From positions 1 through 37,357 of the forward strand of contig JAIORP010000085.1 of assembly GCA_021108075.1 (NCBI GenBank): a DNA stretch of 37,357 nucleotides, written 5' to 3'. Source of the DNA: Candidatus Omnitrophota bacterium. Lineage in GTDB: Bacteria > Omnitrophota > Gorgyraeia > Zapsychrales > Zapsychraceae. The position numbers and the translations under genes were made by a program. The notes beneath the pieces were generated by a model. The model had not been told where the DNA came from. It was given only the letters and a program-made list of their open reading frames with translations, and did not search any database. This document shows, piece after piece, positions 25,568-33,850 of the stretch (within the stretch, counting starts at the first letter, position 1; each line of letters begins with the position of its first letter).

Positions 25568-28024
25568 CTATATCGGATCGCCAAACTTTTTATAATATTC
25601 CACAAATTCATTTGCACCAAGTGGTTTGCTAAAAAAATAACCTTGAACTAAATCACAGGAATGCATCTTAAGGAATTTCAATTGATCTTCAGTCTCAACT
25701 CCTTCAGCAACAACTTTTAAACCCAAACTATGCGCCATCGACAAAATGGCAACAGACAAAGCCGACTTTTTATCCTTTCTTTCATTCGTGTTAACATCTG
25801 TGATAAACGATCGGTCAATTTTAATCGTATTAAAGGAAAAATTTTGAATGTAATTCAAGGACGAATAACCCGTGCCAAAATCATCAATGGCCAGCATCAG
25901 TCCAATTCTATTCATCGCTTTTAATGTGGTAGTGACTTTGGGATTACTTTTGATCAGCAAACTCTCCGTGACTTCCAATTGGACATTATACGGGGCCAAC
26001 TTGGTTCTATCGAGCACGCCCAGGACTTCTTCCAGATACAATGTCTTTCTAAACTGCTGCGCCGAAATATTTATGGAAATCTTCAATTGCCGGTCCAGGG
26101 TTTCGTGCCATTCTTTCAATTGTCGGCAAGCCTCTTCAAAAATCCAGTCCCCTAAGGGAACAATCAACCCCGTGTCCTCTGCCAATGGAATAAATTCAAC
26201 TGGCGAAATTTCCCCCCGGGTGGGGTGCCGCCACCGGATAAGCGCCTCAGAACTGACAATTTTATGGGCATGGATATCAATAATGGGTTGATAGACAACA
26301 AACAACCCTTCATTATCAATCGCATGGCGCAGTGCCGCTTCCATATTCATCCGGTCCATCGCTTTAACGTTCATTTCCTTTTTGAAATACCGAAAGGTAT
26401 TACGTTCTTCTTCCTTTGCTTTATACATGGCAACGTCAGAATTCTTTAACAATAAATCAGGATCATTTCCATCATCCGGAAAGATAGACACACCAATGCT
26501 GGCGGTCACATAAATATCTTGCCCTTCTATCTTGAACGGTATGGCAAAGGCATCCAACAACCGCCGGGCGATATATGTCGAATATTTATCATCTAATAAT
26601 TCCGGCAATACGACGACAAACTCATCTCCGCCTAAACGCGCGACAGTATCGGTCTTCCGCACGACGCCGATAAGCCTTCGGGCTGCCTGGATCAATAAAG
26701 CATCTCCGGCAGGATGTCCTAACGTATCATTCACTTTCTTAAAACCATCTAAATCAATGAACATAATAGCAAATGGCTTCATGGACCGGTCCGCGCGTTT
26801 AAGCGTTTGAGCGATACGGTCCAAGGCGAGAACTCTGTTGGGCAAACCTGTTAAAGAATCGTAAAAAGCTTGATGCAACAATTGTTGCTCATACTCTTTT
26901 CGAACAGAGATATCTTCTTTAACAATCAAAAAATGAGAGATAACATCATTCGGACTTTTAATGGGAGTGACAGTAGAATTTTCCCAATAGAAGCTTCCAT
27001 CTTTTTTATTATTACACATTTCCCCTGACCACGAACGCTGAGCATTAATGCATTCCCACATCTGATTGTATTGCTGTTGCGAATCAGGAACAGGCAACAA
27101 TTCCCGCAAGTCTCTACCCATCAATTCTCTGCGCGAATACCCTGAAATGACCTCGAATTTTGGATTCATATACTCAATCGTGCCCTTCAAGTCGATGATT
27201 AATATTCCACCCGGGCTTTGTTCTACGGCCAATGATAGTTTTTGAATATACTCTTCGGCTTTTTGACTCGCTGTCATATCAATGATCAACCATCCAATCA
27301 CTGTTGAATTCGAGCGATCGTCTTGAATGAGGATGACATTCTGGACAGATGGGATAAAAACACCTTTCTTCGACGTTATCACTAATTCACCGACCCATTG
27401 TCCTTTCTCTAATACCTCCGGGATAAGTTGGTTGGAAATTTGCAATTTTTGGTCATCAGAGTAAAAATCCAGAATTGATCCAAAAGGCTCTGTCTGATTT
27501 TCAGAAATATCAAGCATACGGGCTAAAGTATTGTTCATCGAAATAACGCTGCCATCTTCTTGTGTTGTGCAATAACCATATCCCGCTATATGGGCAAATT
27601 TTTGATATATTCCTGATTGACCTTCCGCCCGTTTCCGGCCAATAGAATATAAAATTGACTGAACAAGCAAACTACCCGTCAATTCACCTTTTTCAATAAA
27701 ATCCTGGGCGCCGTACTGGACAGATTGAACGGCGATTGATTTATCATCTATTCCCGTTAATACAATGATCGGGATCGAAGGCGAATGATCATGAATTCTT
27801 TTGAAAGTATCAAGGCCCTGGCCATCCGGAAGGTTCAGGTCGGTGATAATAAGATCAAACGGCCTTTTTTCTAGTAAAGCCAATGCTCCGTCCAGAGTGT
27901 TTTTGGAAATAAAGTCATACGACTGCGTCATCCCTTGCGTCAACATCGCGTCAATAAGGTCGACATCGACAGGATTGTCTTCAATTAATAATATTCGAAT
28001 TTTTTGCGGATTCTTTTGATTCAT
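25568..28024 (-). CDS. Receiver-PAS-PAS-GGDEF-EAL cyclic-di-GMP turnover protein
   Basis: This protein has 818 residues. The receiver has E15/D16, phosphoacceptor D62, T90 and K112. PAS domains lie at about 137-254 and 262-372. GGDEF at 465-469 is intact, with RKTD five residues upstream (inhibitory site). EAL at 593-595 comes with LIRW, NISAQQF, LEVTESLL, AIDDFGTGYSS, IKIDRSF, AEGVET and QGYFFSK, so phosphodiesterase residues are complete. It differs from its downstream paralog by one fewer PAS domain. Upstream lie a receiver protein and a receiver-histidine kinase (28227-30058), which are plausible phosphodonor partners. A 200-base gap and a hairpin separate it from them, so it may have its own promoter. 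Confidence 0.95.
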   Translation of the reverse strand: MNQKNPQKIRILLIEDNPVDVDLIDAMLTQGMTQSYDFISKNTLDGALALLEKRPFDLIITDLNLPDGQGLDTFKRIHDHSPSIPIIVLTGIDDKSIAVQSVQYGAQDFIEKGELTGSLLVQSILYSIGRKRAEGQSGIYQKFAHIAGYGYCTTQEDGSVISMNNTLARMLDISENQTEPFGSILDFYSDDQKLQISNQLIPEVLEKGQWVGELVITSKKGVFIPSVQNVILIQDDRSNSTVIGWLIIDMTASQKAEEYIQKLSLAVEQSPGGILIIDLKGTIEYMNPKFEVISGYSRRELMGRDLRELLPVPDSQQQYNQMWECINAQRSWSGEMCNNKKDGSFYWENSTVTPIKSPNDVISHFLIVKEDISVRKEYEQQLLHQAFYDSLTGLPNRVLALDRIAQTLKRADRSMKPFAIMFIDLDGFKKVNDTLGHPAGDALLIQAARRLIGVVRKTDTVARLGGDEFVVVLPELLDDKYSTYIARRLLDAFAIPFKIEGQDIYVTASIGVSIFPDDGNDPDLLLKNSDVAMYKAKEEERNTFRYFKKEMNVKAMDRMNMEAALRHAIDNEGLFVVYQPIIDIHAHKIVSSEALIRWRHPTRGEISPVEFIPLAEDTGLIVPLGDWIFEEACRQLKEWHETLDRQLKISINISAQQFRKTLYLEEVLGVLDRTKLAPYNVQLEVTESLLIKSNPKVTTTLKAMNRIGLMLAIDDFGTGYSSLNYIQNFSFNTIKIDRSFITDVNTNERKDKKSALSVAILSMAHSLGLKVVAEGVETEDQLKFLKMHSCDLVQGYFFSKPLGANEFVEYYKKFGDPI

Positions 28025-28202
28025 TAATCGTAATATTTCTTTATACGTTTCTCAACAACACGTAGCACAAGAAATCATAAAAAATTTATTATTTTAAATG
28101 ACCGTTTTAGGTAGGGTTATTATCCCATCATTGTACAACTAAATAATACAACTCGTAAATATTTCTTCAACGCAAGGGGTGTTCGTGCATGGATGTCTTA
28201 AG

Positions 28203-28225
28203 CTGTTTTCTTACTCTGAAAACAG
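28203..28225 (-). terminator. Hairpin after the receiver gene, weak terminator
   Basis: An 8-base perfect stem (CTGTTTTC/GAAAACAG) with a 7-base loop starts one base after the stop codon of the receiver gene at 28227. No long T run follows on the minus strand, so termination would be weak. Confidence 0.4.
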
Positions 28226-28226
28226 G

Positions 28227-28769
28227 TTAGGGGGAAGAAGAGTCGTCGACCTGATTATCATTATTTAAATTCAAAATGATATTACCCGAGGGGTCCGCAT
28301 CAACATCAGATATCCCCGGATATTGATTTTCAAGATCAGAAATCACTTTATCCCGTTTTTGCAACTCATTCGCCAAAAAAGTATTCTGGGTTAACAGGTC
28401 TTTTTGTTCTAAAGCACGCTTGATACTAATCTTCAATTCTTCATTGTCCCACGGTTTCAAAATAAATTTGTATAAGACAGCCTTGTTGACAGCATCAATG
28501 GCCATATGGATATCGGCATTACCCGTCAATAAAATATTCAACGTGTCCGGGGATACTTCGCTGATTTCCTCCAACAACTGCAGCCCGTTGACTTCTCCCA
28601 TTTTATAATCGGATATAACCAAATCGATCTTCTCCCGATTAATAATTTCTAAGGCCTCCTCCGCGCTGGGCGCGGTAAAAAAGTGGTATTCTTTGCTTCG
28701 CAAAGTCCTGACTAACGCGGTTAAAATCATTTCTTCATCATCAACTAGTAAAATTTTATATGTTTGCAT
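28227..28769 (-). CDS. Response regulator: receiver domain plus short helical tail
   Basis: This protein has 180 residues. The receiver spans 1-125: acidic pocket D10/D11/E12, phosphoacceptor D54 in VISDYKMG, T82, K105 in KFILKPWDNEEL. The YKF-x-x-KPWD-x-EL ending is typical of receivers found with HD-GYP or PAS/histidine kinase output. Here only a coiled-coil-like tail (LTQNTFLANELQKRDKVISDL) and an acidic C-terminus follow, with no DNA-binding or enzyme domain. It probably signals through protein contact. The ATG overlaps the stop of the upstream histidine kinase (TAATG), so the two are translationally coupled and likely work as a pair. Confidence 0.9.
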   Translation of the reverse strand: MQTYKILLVDDEEMILTALVRTLRSKEYHFFTAPSAEEALEIINREKIDLVISDYKMGEVNGLQLLEEISEVSPDTLNILLTGNADIHMAIDAVNKAVLYKFILKPWDNEELKISIKRALEQKDLLTQNTFLANELQKRDKVISDLENQYPGISDVDADPSGNIILNLNNDNQVDDSSSP

Positions 28770-30058
28770 TATATTTCCTCGTTATTGGTTTCTTCTTCGG
28801 GGTTACGGTTAGCGTCTAAAGAATCTATTTCAGAAAAATAAGACTGATTATTTTCGTCTAAAGTTATATCGTCGAAGTCTTCTTTACTAGAAGGTTCCCG
28901 AGCCCGACGATCAATCAAAGGCAACAAGAATTTAAATGCTGTGTATTTTCCAGGTTCAGACTCGGCCCAAATTTTTCCCCCATGCTGAAAAATAATTTCT
29001 TTACAAATAGCTAAGCCTAAGCCGGAAGCACCCACTTCAACTTGTGAAGGATCGCTTAATTGCTGAAATTTATTAAACAGTTTATCCATGTTTTCCTTTT
29101 CTATTCCACGGCCCGTGTCTTGCACAATAATTTCAACATTATTCTCGTCCGAATGCAACACTGTTCTGACCGTAACCCCCCCCTGGTCAGTAAATTTGAT
29201 CGCATTGTTCACAAGGTTGTTTATGACTTGATTCATCTTATCCGTATCAAATGGGATGAACGGGACATCTTCTTGCAACTCTGTTTTAATAAAAAGTTTA
29301 CGCTTTTCAGCCAGCGGGCCTTGTATCTCAAGCACATCATTAATTAACATGTTCAAGTCACCAGGAAAAATATTGAGCTCCATCTTTCCTGATTCCAGCT
29401 TCGACAGATCCAGGATGTCATTGATTAAGCAATTTAAGCGGTCCACGTTTATTTTCGCTTTATTGAGAAACTTATTTTGATTGTCAGTTAATTCTCCGGC
29501 TGACCCACTGATGATAATATCGACCGCTGTCTTTATAGCGGCCAACGGAGCCCGCAGTTCGTGCGAAACCGTAGATGTAAACGCCCGTTGAGACTCGTAC
29601 ATATTTTTAAGCTTGGTATTGATTTCAATTAACTCCGCGTTCTGTTTTTTAATCGCTTCGTTCAGAATCAAATTTTCTTCTTGTAAATTAAATCGTTCGA
29701 TGCCCTGCAGAATGGCGGATTTAAGCTCTTCTTCATTCCACGGCTTATTGATAAAACGGTAAACACCGCTTTTATTGATCGCGTCCTCAGCAACCCCGAC
29801 ATCCAAATATCCGGTGAACAACATTCGAATAATAGGCGGATGGTCTTTTTTAACCATCGTTAAAAATTCAATACCAGACACCTCTGGCATGCGATGATCC
29901 GACAGGACAACCTTAACTTTCTCTTTGTCAATAAATTCCAAGGCTTCTTTATAATCAGTTGTGGTAAAAACTTTAATCGGCTCATCACGAAACAATCTTT
30001 TTAATGAATTGAGAATATTCTGTTCATCATCCAGTATAACAACATTGTTCCCTCTCAT
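28769..30058 (-). CDS. Receiver-histidine kinase (REC-HisKA-HATPase_c)
   Basis: I take the ATG at 30058 as the start because GGAGGA at 30063-30068 lies just before it; an upstream TTG at 30070 would place that site inside the gene. The protein has 429 residues. The receiver has phosphoacceptor D54 in VLSDHRMPE and K105 in FINKPWNEEEL. A coiled coil at about 120-155 leads to HisKA, with phosphoacceptor histidine H166 in VSHELRAPL. The HATPase_c domain has the N-box (NQVINNLVNNAIKF), DTGRGI and GLGLAI. The C-terminal 45 residues are acidic. It is soluble and complete, in contrast to the kinase at 15102. Receiver-first kinases relay or integrate a signal from another kinase. Confidence 0.93.
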   Translation of the reverse strand: MRGNNVVILDDEQNILNSLKRLFRDEPIKVFTTTDYKEALEFIDKEKVKVVLSDHRMPEVSGIEFLTMVKKDHPPIIRMLFTGYLDVGVAEDAINKSGVYRFINKPWNEEELKSAILQGIERFNLQEENLILNEAIKKQNAELIEINTKLKNMYESQRAFTSTVSHELRAPLAAIKTAVDIIISGSAGELTDNQNKFLNKAKINVDRLNCLINDILDLSKLESGKMELNIFPGDLNMLINDVLEIQGPLAEKRKLFIKTELQEDVPFIPFDTDKMNQVINNLVNNAIKFTDQGGVTVRTVLHSDENNVEIIVQDTGRGIEKENMDKLFNKFQQLSDPSQVEVGASGLGLAICKEIIFQHGGKIWAESEPGKYTAFKFLLPLIDRRAREPSSKEDFDDITLDENNQSYFSEIDSLDANRNPEEETNNEEI

Positions 30059-30093
30059 TGAATCCTCCAATTGAAACTCTTAACAATATTCAG

Positions 30094-30511
30094 CTAAGGT
30101 ATCAGTGAATGAAAAGTATCCAAAACATCTCGCTGACCAATGATTCTGATAATTGTATTATTTTCGACAACCGGTATCGTATGTATATTTTTTGCTGTCA
30201 TCAGCAGAATAATTGTGCTCAACGGGGTGTCATTCTTGGATCGTATAAAACGATACGTTTATATACACATTAATTTCAGTTGTTTTAAAACGATCCTTCT
30301 TTATTCTTAACACACACCCATAAAACGTATGAAATCTGTCGATGTGATCATTCCAACGATTTGATGGTCACGTGATAAGACCGGCATGCCACTGATTTTA
30401 ATCCGCATCATGCGGTGCCTGTGACAGCAAATCATTCTCATAAAACGTTATGACGAAAAGCGGCATCAGATCGACGACTTTGATTTCATTTAATTCATCA
30501 AAATTGAACAT
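30094..30511 (-). pseudogene. CBS-domain pair protein, broken
   Basis: The ATG at 30511 has GAGGA at 30521-30525. The first frame reads MFNFDELNEIKVVDLMPLF and stops after PHDAD. The next frame reads MMRIKISGMPVLSRDHQ and GMITSTDFIRFMG, then stops. A third piece reads TPLSTIILLMTAKNIHTIPV and RIIGQRDVLDTF, with a stop at 30094-30096. Together these are two CBS motifs (KISG-x-PV and IHTIPVV followed by G-x-I/R-x-D) with at least two disruptions. CBS pairs bind adenosine nucleotides. The remnant lies directly upstream of the receiver-histidine kinase and may once have belonged to the same unit. Confidence 0.85.
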
Positions 30512-30730
30512 GAATGGCATTCCTCATATTTTTATAATTTTGATTCTATTAAAGCACAGACATTTTAAAATTATCATAAACTGCTGAATTTTAAACATAT
30601 ATTCTAAAAAAATGAGTAAAAATTTGTATCCATGTTACTTTATATTTATACCGCATAATTAGCATATTAATAGCATTTTATTACAAAATCTAATTCGAAG
30701 CGTTCAGCTCTTTCTTTGCCGAACACTAAA

Positions 30731-30839
30731 GTCATACCAAATCCATTAAATAATTGTCCAATTTGAATACCAATATTCTCGTTTAAACGTCGAGAATATC
30801 ATAATGACTTTAGTAATTATTTAATGGATTTGGTATGAC
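30731..30839. mobile_element. MITE-like palindromic element, copy C (best preserved)
   Basis: The terminal repeats are perfect over 25 bases (30731-30755 with 30815-30839), beginning GTCATACCAAATCC. A second, internal hairpin has stem ATATTCTCG/CGAGAATAT. It encodes no protein. It separates the CBS pseudogene side from the IS256-type transposase fragment. The TA before CCAAATCC at both ends could be a TA target duplication. Confidence 0.85.
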
Positions 30840-31127
30840 AAAGCCGTTATTTGTCAGGACACGATACGGTAGTCATTTTTGTTGATGGGAAACGTTACGC
30901 CAAAGAGGAAGTGATGGTCGCCCCGGGGATTACGATGGAAGGCCGCAAAATCATCATGGAGATAGAACAGGTTCACGGCGAGAACGAAAAGGCCATCGGC
31001 CAATTGTTTGACCGGCTGATTGAACGCGAATCAAAATTTGAACAGGGCATTCCATTTATCGTCGACGGAGCGAAATGTATCCGTAAGGCTATAAAAAACA
31101 AATTCGCGCCTTGCGATCTGGTTCAAC
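30839..31127 (+). pseudogene. IS256/mutator-family transposase fragment
   Basis: The segment reads LSGHDTVVIFVDGKRYAKEE, then VAPGITMEGRKIIMEIEQ, ENEKAIGQLFDRLIE and PFIVDGAKCIRKAIKNKF, ending DLVQRW. This matches the central catalytic part of mutator-type (IS256) transposases, with DGK holding the first catalytic Asp and a VIDG-like segment the second (here IVDGAK). The N-terminal half and the part after VQRC-H are missing, and no terminal inverted repeats of an intact IS are seen. The left edge coincides with MITE copy C and the right edge runs toward the 3' end of the HTH-receiver gene. It is a dead fragment and the only plus-strand coding trace in this island. Confidence 0.85.
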
Positions 31128-31167
31128 GCTGGACAGCGACCAGCACTTTGGATATTGAAACATACTT

Positions 31168-31755
31168 TTACTGGACAAAATTGTTTAACTTTAATAAATC
31201 TCCGACAATACCTAACAATTCTTCAGGATTAAAGGGTTTGTCCAGGCAGCAACTTGCTCCGATGTTCATAATCCTTTCCTTGCCATCCTCTTCAAAGAAA
31301 GCGGACATTGCAACGATCTTAACGTCTATATCTTTCGAATGTTCCTTGATTCGCTTGGCAACTTCATATCCATCCATGCCCGGCATGCGAATATCTAAGA
31401 TAACTAAATCAGGATTAAATTCTAAAAGCTTTCGTCCGGCGTCAAACCCGTCATAAGCATAGTCAATATCGACCTTATTATCAGCCCGTAAAGTGCGGAT
31501 GAGGGCTTTGACCAAATTATGGTCATCGTCCACAATCAATACTTTCTTACGTATATGGTACGAGCGGTAAATTTCAGGAACAGGCATATTAAACCGATGC
31601 AGAAAATTAAGGAAATCTTCTACTTTTACGCGGCTATGGTTTCCTGGAGTTCGATATGCTTTTAACTTGCCATTGGCGATCCATTTCAAAACAGCTCGAT
31701 AAGTTACATGGCAATAGTCCGCGATTTCTCCAGTCGTTAAAGGTTTGTCGTTCAT
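31168..31755 (-). CDS. HTH (excisionase/MerR-like)-receiver response regulator
   Basis: This protein has 195 residues. The N-terminal domain (1-55: LTTGEIADYCHVTYRAVLKW, then GKLKAYRTPGNHSRVKVEDF) is the winged HTH of the excisionase/helix_turn_helix 17 type. It is joined to a C-terminal receiver (70-190) with D76-D78, phosphoacceptor D121 in VILDIRMPG, S151 and K173 in LDKPF. The order is reversed relative to OmpR- or NarL-type regulators, whose receiver is N-terminal. DNA binding at AT-rich sites controlled by phosphorylation is inferred. It starts 1 base after the stop of the upstream single-domain receiver (31757), so the two form a tight pair. No kinase is directly adjacent. Confidence 0.92.
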   Translation of the reverse strand: MNDKPLTTGEIADYCHVTYRAVLKWIANGKLKAYRTPGNHSRVKVEDFLNFLHRFNMPVPEIYRSYHIRKKVLIVDDDHNLVKALIRTLRADNKVDIDYAYDGFDAGRKLLEFNPDLVILDIRMPGMDGYEVAKRIKEHSKDIDVKIVAMSAFFEEDGKERIMNIGASCCLDKPFNPEELLGIVGDLLKLNNFVQ

Positions 31756-31756
31756 T

Positions 31757-32140
31757 TTAAGTCGGCTCCTCTAAAAGCATTGTTATTTTTGATAAAAATT
31801 TATTCGTGTCAAAAGGCTTTGAAAAATAATAATCAGCTCCAAGTGATGTCATAATGGCATCGCCGATCCCGCCGGCGTATCCGGAAATACCAATAACTTT
31901 GGTGTGCGCAAAGCAAGGTTTGTCGTTAATGTATAAACAAATTTCATATCCTTTTTTTTCCGGCATATTGATATCCACGATTAAAAGATCCGGATTGGTT
32001 TCGTCTAAAATCGTGATCGCGGAGTCAACATCCTTGGCTTCAAAAAAAACACAATCTTGCATCGGCCGCAAAATTCGCACAATGGCTTTTCGCATATAGT
32101 CATCATCATCAATTATAAGTATTTTACGCTTTACCTTCAT
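31757..32140 (-). CDS. Single-domain response regulator (CheY-like)
   Basis: This 127-residue protein is a complete stand-alone receiver: DDDD at 11-14, phosphoacceptor D56 in LIVDINMPE, S86 in IGISG (in place of Thr, still a hydroxyl), K108 in FSKPFD. No output domain is present, so it may act in a phosphorelay or as a protein-binding switch. It is the first gene of a two-gene unit with the HTH-receiver protein. The kinase with a receiver at 28769 and the two receiver-GGDEF-EAL proteins are possible relay members on the same strand. Confidence 0.9.
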   Translation of the reverse strand: MKVKRKILIIDDDDYMRKAIVRILRPMQDCVFFEAKDVDSAITILDETNPDLLIVDINMPEKKGYEICLYINDKPCFAHTKVIGISGYAGGIGDAIMTSLGADYYFSKPFDTNKFLSKITMLLEEPT

Positions 32141-32441
32141 GAGTTCTCATTTTTTACAAATTTCTATTAGTTCAAGTTTTCCACATTAAGTTCCCTTTGT
32201 CAAGCAAGATAGAAAAAAATTCATAAAATTCATTTTTGATTAATTTAAAGACATTTCATCTAGCTTATATTGCTATAATGTTTATTTTTATCCGTGCATA
32301 TGTTGATTTAGAAAAAGAACTCACGAAAAGGTCAAACGGCTGGTATTCCCTAATTTTTCTACTGATAAAATTCCACACTCAGGATAAAATTTCAAACTAA
32401 TGCGTTTGCCCAACTATTTTTGGCATTTCAGATAACGCCAA
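32141..32441. other. Intergenic region without recognisable gene
   Basis: This AT-rich sequence lies upstream of the CheY-like gene (minus strand). It should contain that gene's promoter, but no convincing -35/-10 pair was found. No RNA gene or repeat was seen. Confidence 0.4.
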
Positions 32442-32623
32442 TTAAACGAGGGAAAAGATGACAACAGAAATGACGGTAGCAAACGCAAATGGAACCATAT
32501 ATCGATTTGGAAGTCCTGGCAAAACATGACTATCAACATTTTTGAGTAGCAGCATCGGAAAAACCCCTAACAAGGCAACAATCGAAGCAACAATTTATTT
32601 TTTCTTTCGTCAACGGAATTCAT
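32442..32623 (-). pseudogene. Remnant of a small membrane protein beside a MITE
   Basis: On the minus strand the ATG at 32623 reads MNSVDERKNK. A one-base frameshift near an A run then leads into VASIVALLGVFPMLLLKN, a loop (VDSHVLPGLPNRYMV) and PFAFATVISVVIFSLV, with TAA at 32442-32444. This gives two hydrophobic helices of membrane-protein character. The start lies 5 bases from MITE copy D, which may have cut off the original 5' part or promoter. No family is recognised. It could be a chance open stretch, but the two well-formed helices make a remnant more likely. Confidence 0.4.
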
Positions 32624-32627
32624 GAAT

Positions 32628-32732
32628 AATAGCAAATCCATTAAATAATGACCAAAGTCATTATGATATTCTCGACGTTTAAACAAGAATATTGGTATTC
32701 CAATAGGACAATTCTTTAAGGGATTTACTATT
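32628..32732. mobile_element. MITE-like palindromic element, copy D
   Basis: The termini AATAGCAAATCCATTAAATAAT and its imperfect complement (AATTCTTTAAGGGATTTACTATT) enclose about 60 bases. The inner part (CATTATGATATTCTCGACG, then GAATATTGGTATTCC) is the reverse complement of the inner part of copy C, so the two copies are inverted relative to each other. No coding sequence. Confidence 0.8.
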
Positions 32733-32896
32733 ATATGATAGATATATACAAATAGTAAAAAATGTTGATCAAATGAACACACTGTATAATTTTTTACACA
32801 CACATTGTCTTACAAATGTCCCTGACAGCCCCACCCATCCATGACAGAACAGAGTAAATTACGTATATTGTACGGTTTTTGTATATTTTCACTTGT

Positions 32897-32912
32897 TGGC
32901 ACAAAATTTGCT
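32897..32912 (+). promoter_or_regulatory. Sigma-54 (RpoN) type promoter for the PEP-CTERM gene
   Basis: TGGCACAAAATTTGCT matches the -24/-12 consensus TGGCAC-N5-TTGCW. GG at 32898-32899 and GC at 32910-32911 are separated by exactly 10 bases. Transcription would begin near 32923, leaving a leader of about 100 bases. PEP-CTERM systems often carry the PrsK/PrsR pair, in which PrsR is a sigma-54 activator. That regulator is not in the window. A TATAAT at 32913-32918 exists but has no -35 at proper distance. Confidence 0.75.
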
Positions 32913-32931
32913 TATAATCTGGTAGTTGGTT

Positions 32932-32951
32932 GATTCAGTCTACGCTGAATC
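32932..32951 (+). other. Hairpin at the start of the PEP-CTERM leader
   Basis: GATTCAG and CTGAATC form a 7-base perfect stem with a 6-base loop about 10 bases after the predicted sigma-54 start. It could stabilise the 5' end of the mRNA. It is too short and too far upstream to hide the ribosome binding site. Confidence 0.4.
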
Positions 32952-33022
32952 CGTTATTTAACTAAAATCATATAATAATTAGACTAAAAATTTACAAAAA
33001 AACAAGAAAGGAGAAACAACGA

Positions 33023-33769
33023 ATGAAACTCAAACTATTAATCGCTCTAACAGTCGCACTGATGACCATGGGAGCCGGGAATGCATCAGCTGCAACTTTT
33101 GCGGATCTCGCATTCATCATTGACCAATCCGGAAGCATGGGTGGTGAATTTAACTGGTTAGGAAACAGTATTACAACTTTAAGTACTGCCATCCAAGCCC
33201 AGGGAATTGACGCCACATATGGTGTAGCTGGTTACGAACGACTGGCTGGCTCAGCTGACTCAAGAAATGCATGGGTTGACTTAACATCTTCAGTACAAGA
33301 TGTTATTAATGAAGTTGACAATGCTAACACCTATGGCGGTACTGAAAAAGGCTACCATGCATTAGATTGGGCCGCAAACAACTTCTCATGGAGAGGCGGA
33401 GACGTGGCAAAAGTTGCTGTTCTTATTACCGATGAAGATGCTGACTACGCTTCCAGTTATTCTTATGCTGGTTTAACAGGCGAAGTTGCTTTAGCTAAAA
33501 TGGTTCAAGACAACAACATCCTTTTGAATGTCATCACCAACACAGGCCTTTACTATGTCTGGGATGGTGCTGTCTACGCAAAAGACTTATATGTCGGTCT
33601 TTTTGATCTCAACTACCTGAGAACAGATCCTGCAGGTTTTACAGCTGACTTTACCGCTGCTAAACTGAAAGAAATTCAGCAGTACAACCCTATTCCAGAA
33701 CCAGCAAGCATGTTCTTGTTGGGCAGTGGATTATTTGGAATTATTGGTTTTCGCAAGAAGAAAAACTAA
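33023..33769 (+). CDS. Exported VWA-domain protein with PEP-CTERM sorting signal
   Basis: This protein has 248 residues. The signal peptide has a predicted cut after ASA at about residue 23. The von Willebrand A domain follows at once: MIDAS DQSGS at 34-38, the Thr motif TYGGTEKG (T107) and D137 in LITDED. All metal-binding positions are present, so divalent-cation adhesion is plausible. The C-terminus is a full PEP-CTERM tripartite signal: IPEPAS at 224-229, a hydrophobic helix and FRKKKN. Exosortase would cleave at PEP and release the protein to the cell surface or matrix. AAGGAG at 33008-33013 lies 9 bases before the ATG. It is monocistronic, between a sigma-54 promoter and a strong terminator. 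Codons such as GCT and GTT-rich runs suggest high expression. No exosortase is in the window. Confidence 0.95.
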   Translation: MKLKLLIALTVALMTMGAGNASAATFADLAFIIDQSGSMGGEFNWLGNSITTLSTAIQAQGIDATYGVAGYERLAGSADSRNAWVDLTSSVQDVINEVDNANTYGGTEKGYHALDWAANNFSWRGGDVAKVAVLITDEDADYASSYSYAGLTGEVALAKMVQDNNILLNVITNTGLYYVWDGAVYAKDLYVGLFDLNYLRTDPAGFTADFTAAKLKEIQQYNPIPEPASMFLLGSGLFGIIGFRKKKN

Positions 33770-33791
33770 CAATCTGCTCTTGATTTAACAT

Positions 33792-33829
33792 AAAAAAACA
33801 GGTATGACAATTGTCATACCTGTTTTTTT
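33792..33829. terminator. Bidirectional palindromic terminator
   Basis: A perfect 19-base inverted repeat without spacer (A7 then CAGGTATGACAA, and its complement ending in T7) lies between two convergent genes. The T run on each strand makes it a rho-independent terminator for both the PEP-CTERM gene and the Aas-like gene. Confidence 0.9.
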
Positions 33830-33850
33830 TTGCCCTGCGTTTGAGTCCCC

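Noticed and set aside
22432..28226. Cyclic-di-GMP riboswitch upstream of the GGDEF-EAL genes
   Set aside because: The leaders at 25446-25567 and 28025-28226 lack a GEMM-like core; only AT-rich sequence and a small hairpin are seen.
30665..30735. Short minus-strand frame starting at an ATG supplied by MITE copy C (VFGKERAERFELDF)
   Set aside because: It is only 22 codons, has no ribosome binding site, and the start codon lies in the repeat. It may be a scrap of a lost gene.
32886..32918. Sigma-70 reading of the PEP-CTERM promoter with TATAAT at 32913
   Set aside because: No acceptable -35 lies 16-18 bases upstream, whereas the sigma-54 element fits in sequence and spacing.
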